From Lachnospiraceae bacterium UBA2868 (GTDB taxonomy: Bacteria > Bacillota_A > Clostridia > Lachnospirales > Lachnospiraceae): a DNA stretch of 6,258 nt. Positions 5,856 to 6,258 of this stretch are shown here, piece by piece. The DNA is taken from NCBI GenBank assembly GCA_002350465.1, contig DEEW01000031.1, positions 1 to 6,258 on the forward strand, written 5' to 3'. The translations under genes were made by a program, and so were the position numbers. Each line of letters starts with the position of its first letter. Position 1 is the stretch's first letter. Under the pieces are notes generated by a model. The model ran no database searches. It was not told where the DNA came from and saw nothing but the letters and a program-made list of their open reading frames with translations.

Positions 5856-6258
5856 GCAGGCTTCCCCCGAAGAGATCGCGCGCAGATATCACAAGGAGAG
5901 CAAAAAAGAGAAGAAGAGGAAGGTACATGTAGAGTACGTCAAGACTCCCACCGTATACCAGATGGAGGTCAATGAATGCGGAGCAGCATCCCTTTCAATG
6001 ATACTCCAGTATTACGGGAGATACGTGCCCCTTGAAGAACTCCGCGTGGAAACCGGTGTGTCCAGAAACGGCTGTAACGCCAAGAACATATACTATGCAG
6101 CAGAAAAATACAATCTCGAGGTGACGGCCAGTCGCAGGGATCTGGATCGTATGCTCGCCAAGAATCATCCACCCTGCATCCTGCACTGGAATTTCTCGCA
6201 CTTTGTCGTTTTTGAGGGCGAGAAGTTCGGAAAGTATTATATTAATGATCCCCAGCAG
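5842..6258 (+). CDS. C39-peptidase ABC exporter of NHLM type, N-terminal part (cut by window edge)
   Basis: The first 139 residues of a bacteriocin exporter that cleaves leaders and transports the product. Seen: a lysine-rich N-terminus (KKEKKRK), then a C39 peptidase domain with oxyanion-hole Gln40, catalytic Cys46 (VYQMEVNECGAASL), His120 (SHFVVF) and Asp136 (NDPQ), so the peptidase appears intact. The frame is open to the edge, and the membrane and ATP-binding domains should lie beyond it. Start: ATG at 5842, with AGGA 5 bases upstream, overlapping the end of the HlyD gene by 14 bases. It should cut after Gly-Gly145 of the precursor. NHLM systems often have a second ABC protein, which could follow outside the window. 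Confidence 0.9.
   Translation, partial: MKQPKQASPEEIARRYHKESKKEKKRKVHVEYVKTPTVYQMEVNECGAASLSMILQYYGRYVPLEELRVETGVSRNGCNAKNIYYAAEKYNLEVTASRRDLDRMLAKNHPPCILHWNFSHFVVFEGEKFGKYYINDPQQ

Noticed and set aside
170..6201. Many long open frames on the - strand and in other + frames
   Set aside because: They lie opposite or inside well-supported genes, have no convincing ribosome binding sites or recognisable motifs, and are explained by the codon usage of the real genes.

Overview
This window holds most of a ribosomally made, post-translationally modified peptide (RiPP) cluster of the nitrile-hydratase-like-leader (NHLP, or proteusin) type. Every gene is on the + strand. The cluster appears to run off the right edge and possibly the left edge. 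The moderate base composition, strong GGAGG-type ribosome binding sites, use of TTG as a start, and an SdpI-type protein suggest a member of the Firmicutes. Lachnospiraceae (for example the Butyrivibrio group) is my guess; there is no taxonomic marker in the window.

Left block (27-3520). Two paralogous radical SAM proteins of about 460-476 residues come first, both with CxxxCxxC and resembling the PoyD-type RiPP amino acid epimerases. They are followed, with no gap, by a 223-residue precursor peptide. The precursor has a 145-residue NHLP-like leader ending in Gly-Gly and a 78-residue, very hydrophobic Ala/Val/Leu/Ile-rich core starting with Cys. A strong intrinsic terminator stands just after the precursor gene.

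Middle (3521-3747). This 227-bp gap holds the terminator, a plausible sigma-A promoter, and a GACAC/GTGTC palindrome or hairpin just downstream of the promoter. The second block therefore looks separately transcribed and perhaps regulated.

Right block (3748-6258). A small SdpI-family membrane protein (candidate self-immunity) is followed by an NHLM-type HlyD-like secretion protein with an unusually long coiled coil. The last gene is the start of a C39-peptidase ABC exporter that overlaps the HlyD gene by 14 bases and is cut by the window edge. Its catalytic Cys, His and Asp are all visible.

Proposed workflow (inference): the two radical SAM enzymes modify the hydrophobic core while it is attached to its leader. 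The C39 exporter then cuts after Gly-Gly and, with the HlyD-like partner, exports a membrane-active peptide, against which the SdpI-like protein protects the producer. The most unusual point is that both maturases carry, near their own N-termini, a segment resembling the precursor's leader, so enzymes and substrate seem to share a recognition module.
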